Source: Verrucomicrobiota bacterium (GTDB taxonomy: Bacteria; Verrucomicrobiota; Verrucomicrobiia; Limisphaerales; J093). From it: a DNA stretch of 64,000 nucleotides. The position numbers and the translations under genes were made by a program. Where the stretch lies: assembly GCA_022710935.1 (NCBI GenBank), contig JAKLFY010000004.1:62001-126000 (forward strand), given 5' to 3'. This document shows positions 63,175-64,000 of the stretch, piece after piece; position 1 is the first letter of the stretch; each line of letters starts with the position of its first letter. The notes beneath the pieces were generated by a model. The model did no database searches and was not told the DNA's origin. It was given only the letters and a program-made list of their open reading frames with translations.

Positions 63175-63974
63175 CGCGCGCAGCCGTTGAAGTGCGCCGC
63201 CTCGGAGTCCGGGCCGGGCATCGCTGGCTGCTCGACATCGAGGATCTGCGGGCCGATCTGGGCAGCGTGGTGGCGCTCATGGGGCCCAACGGGGCCGGCA
63301 AAACCACGTTGCTCCGGGCCTGTCTCGGCCTGGCGCGCCCCGCGCGCGGCGACTGCGCGGTGCTCGGGGTGAACGTGGGCGGGCTGCAAGGCCGCGCCCT
63401 GGCGAGTTTGCGCCGCCGGATCGGCTACGTGCCGCAGTTGCTCCCGGTGCGCAGCGAGCTGCCGTTGACGGTGCGCGAAGTGGCCGCCATCGGCCGCACC
63501 GCGCGCGCCGGCCTGTGCCGTCCGCTCACCGGGGAGGATTGGCGGGTTGTGGACCAATGGCTCGAGCGCCTCGAATTGACGGCGCTGGCCGACCAGGCCT
63601 TCAGCCAGGTGTCGGGCGGCGAGCAGCGCAAGGCGATTATCGCCCGGGCGATGGCGCAGGATCCGGAGCTGCTCTTGCTCGACGAGCCCACGGCCAACCT
63701 GGATCTGGGCTGGCGCGAGCGCATTGTCGAGACGGTGCAATCGCTCCACACCCAAACGCGCATCAGCGTCCTCCTGGTCTGCCACGAGCTGGAAGTTCTG
63801 CCGCCGGCCTGTCGCAAGGTCATCCTGATCGAGGGTGGTCGGGTCTCGGCGTCCGGCTCGCCCGAAACCGTGTTCACCACGGCGCGGGTGTCCCAACTCT
63901 ACGGCGCGGGCCTGCGCGCGGTGCATGAGGGCGGACGCCACGGCGTGGTGCCGGGAGGATCTGCCCATGATTGA
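63171..63974 (+). CDS. Metal ABC transporter ATP-binding protein (ZnuC-like)
   Basis: The 267-residue ATPase has Walker A GPNGAGKTTLLRACLG, the ABC signature FSQVSGGEQRKAIIARAMAQ, Walker B ELLLLDEPTANLDLGWRERI and the H-loop LLVCHELEVL. It is homologous to ZnuC/MntB-type ATPases. It ends inside the start of a permease gene (ATG 63968). Together with the lipoprotein it forms an importer of the Zn/Mn family. Confidence 0.9.
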   Translation: MTRAAVEVRRLGVRAGHRWLLDIEDLRADLGSVVALMGPNGAGKTTLLRACLGLARPARGDCAVLGVNVGGLQGRALASLRRRIGYVPQLLPVRSELPLTVREVAAIGRTARAGLCRPLTGEDWRVVDQWLERLELTALADQAFSQVSGGEQRKAIIARAMAQDPELLLLDEPTANLDLGWRERIVETVQSLHTQTRISVLLVCHELEVLPPACRKVILIEGGRVSASGSPETVFTTARVSQLYGAGLRAVHEGGRHGVVPGGSAHD

Positions 63975-64000
63975 TCTCGTGTTCTGGGCTCCCGTGATGG
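63968..64000 (+). CDS. Start of the metal ABC transporter permease (cut by window end)
   Basis: The ATG at 63968 overlaps the ATPase stop (63972-63974), and the first codons read MIDLVFWAPVM, a hydrophobic start as expected for the permease of the importer. Only 11 codons are visible. Confidence 0.6.

Overview
The window is high-GC bacterial DNA that most resembles Verrucomicrobiota, probably the Pedosphaera/Limisphaera side of the phylum. This is inferred from protein character, since no rRNA gene is present. The signs are pseudopilins with the FTLIELLV..IAIIA-LAG-LLPAL start, a delta-60 repeat protein, large secreted sugar hydrolases (GH95, GH106-like, DUF6067-like), a bifunctional fucokinase/fucose-1-phosphate guanylyltransferase, and duplicated MoxR/DUF58-type modules. 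Genes are dense and ATGA stop/start overlaps are common, so many neighbours are probably translationally coupled. I see no rRNA, tRNA, CRISPR array or intact insertion sequence.

Layout. 1-3.4 kb: the end of a membrane sensor kinase, its NarL-type response regulator, a lone receiver protein and a decayed metallo-beta-lactamase-fold gene. 3.5-9.2 kb: DUF58 plus a TgpA-type transglutaminase, an inositol-monophosphatase-family enzyme, a secreted cyclophilin and a dead pseudopilin gene. 9.2-15.9 kb (minus strand): a hydrolase-like protein, a PIG-L deacetylase, a delta-60 protein, mtnA and a TPR protein. 16-24.8 kb (plus strand): a GH95 fucosidase, then a MoxR-DUF58-DUF4381-BatA-BatB-TPR aerotolerance-type operon. 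24.8-34 kb (minus strand): PPK2, a cupin, a lipoprotein, a GH106-like hydrolase, a Gfo/Idh oxidoreductase, MarC and an ATP-grasp-like protein. 34-36 kb: a repeat-rich island with transposase-type debris around a ParD/PIN toxin-antitoxin pair. 36-45 kb: an alpha/alpha-toroid protein, a CDP-alcohol phosphatidyltransferase, fkp, a copper P-type ATPase, a SecB-like fragment and an HTH-MBL fusion. 45-46.8 kb: three overlapping membrane-protein genes. 46.9-59.4 kb (minus strand): a respiratory complex I cluster, nuoABCDIHJKLMMN, with two nuoM genes and no nuoEFG. 59.4-64 kb: a small protein, a methyltransferase, and a zinc/manganese-type ABC importer operon that also encodes a secreted protein and a pseudopilin.

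The most unusual feature is a set of short interspersed repeats with inverted ends of the type CTAGCCCGCAT...ATGCGGGCTAG. At least five unrelated genes (cupin, lipoprotein, GH106-like, marC, nuoA) take their stop codon from the end of such a repeat, and one reading frame takes its start codon from one. A second set of about 75-bp double-hairpin elements (ends GTAGGCC/GGCCTAC or GTAGCCGC/GCGGCTAC) sits in intergenic gaps. Other points of interest are the tandem nuoM genes (a possible 2M complex I), the toxin-antitoxin pair bracketed by outward-facing inverted repeats, the pseudopilin inside a metal-uptake operon, and the HTH-MBL fusion.
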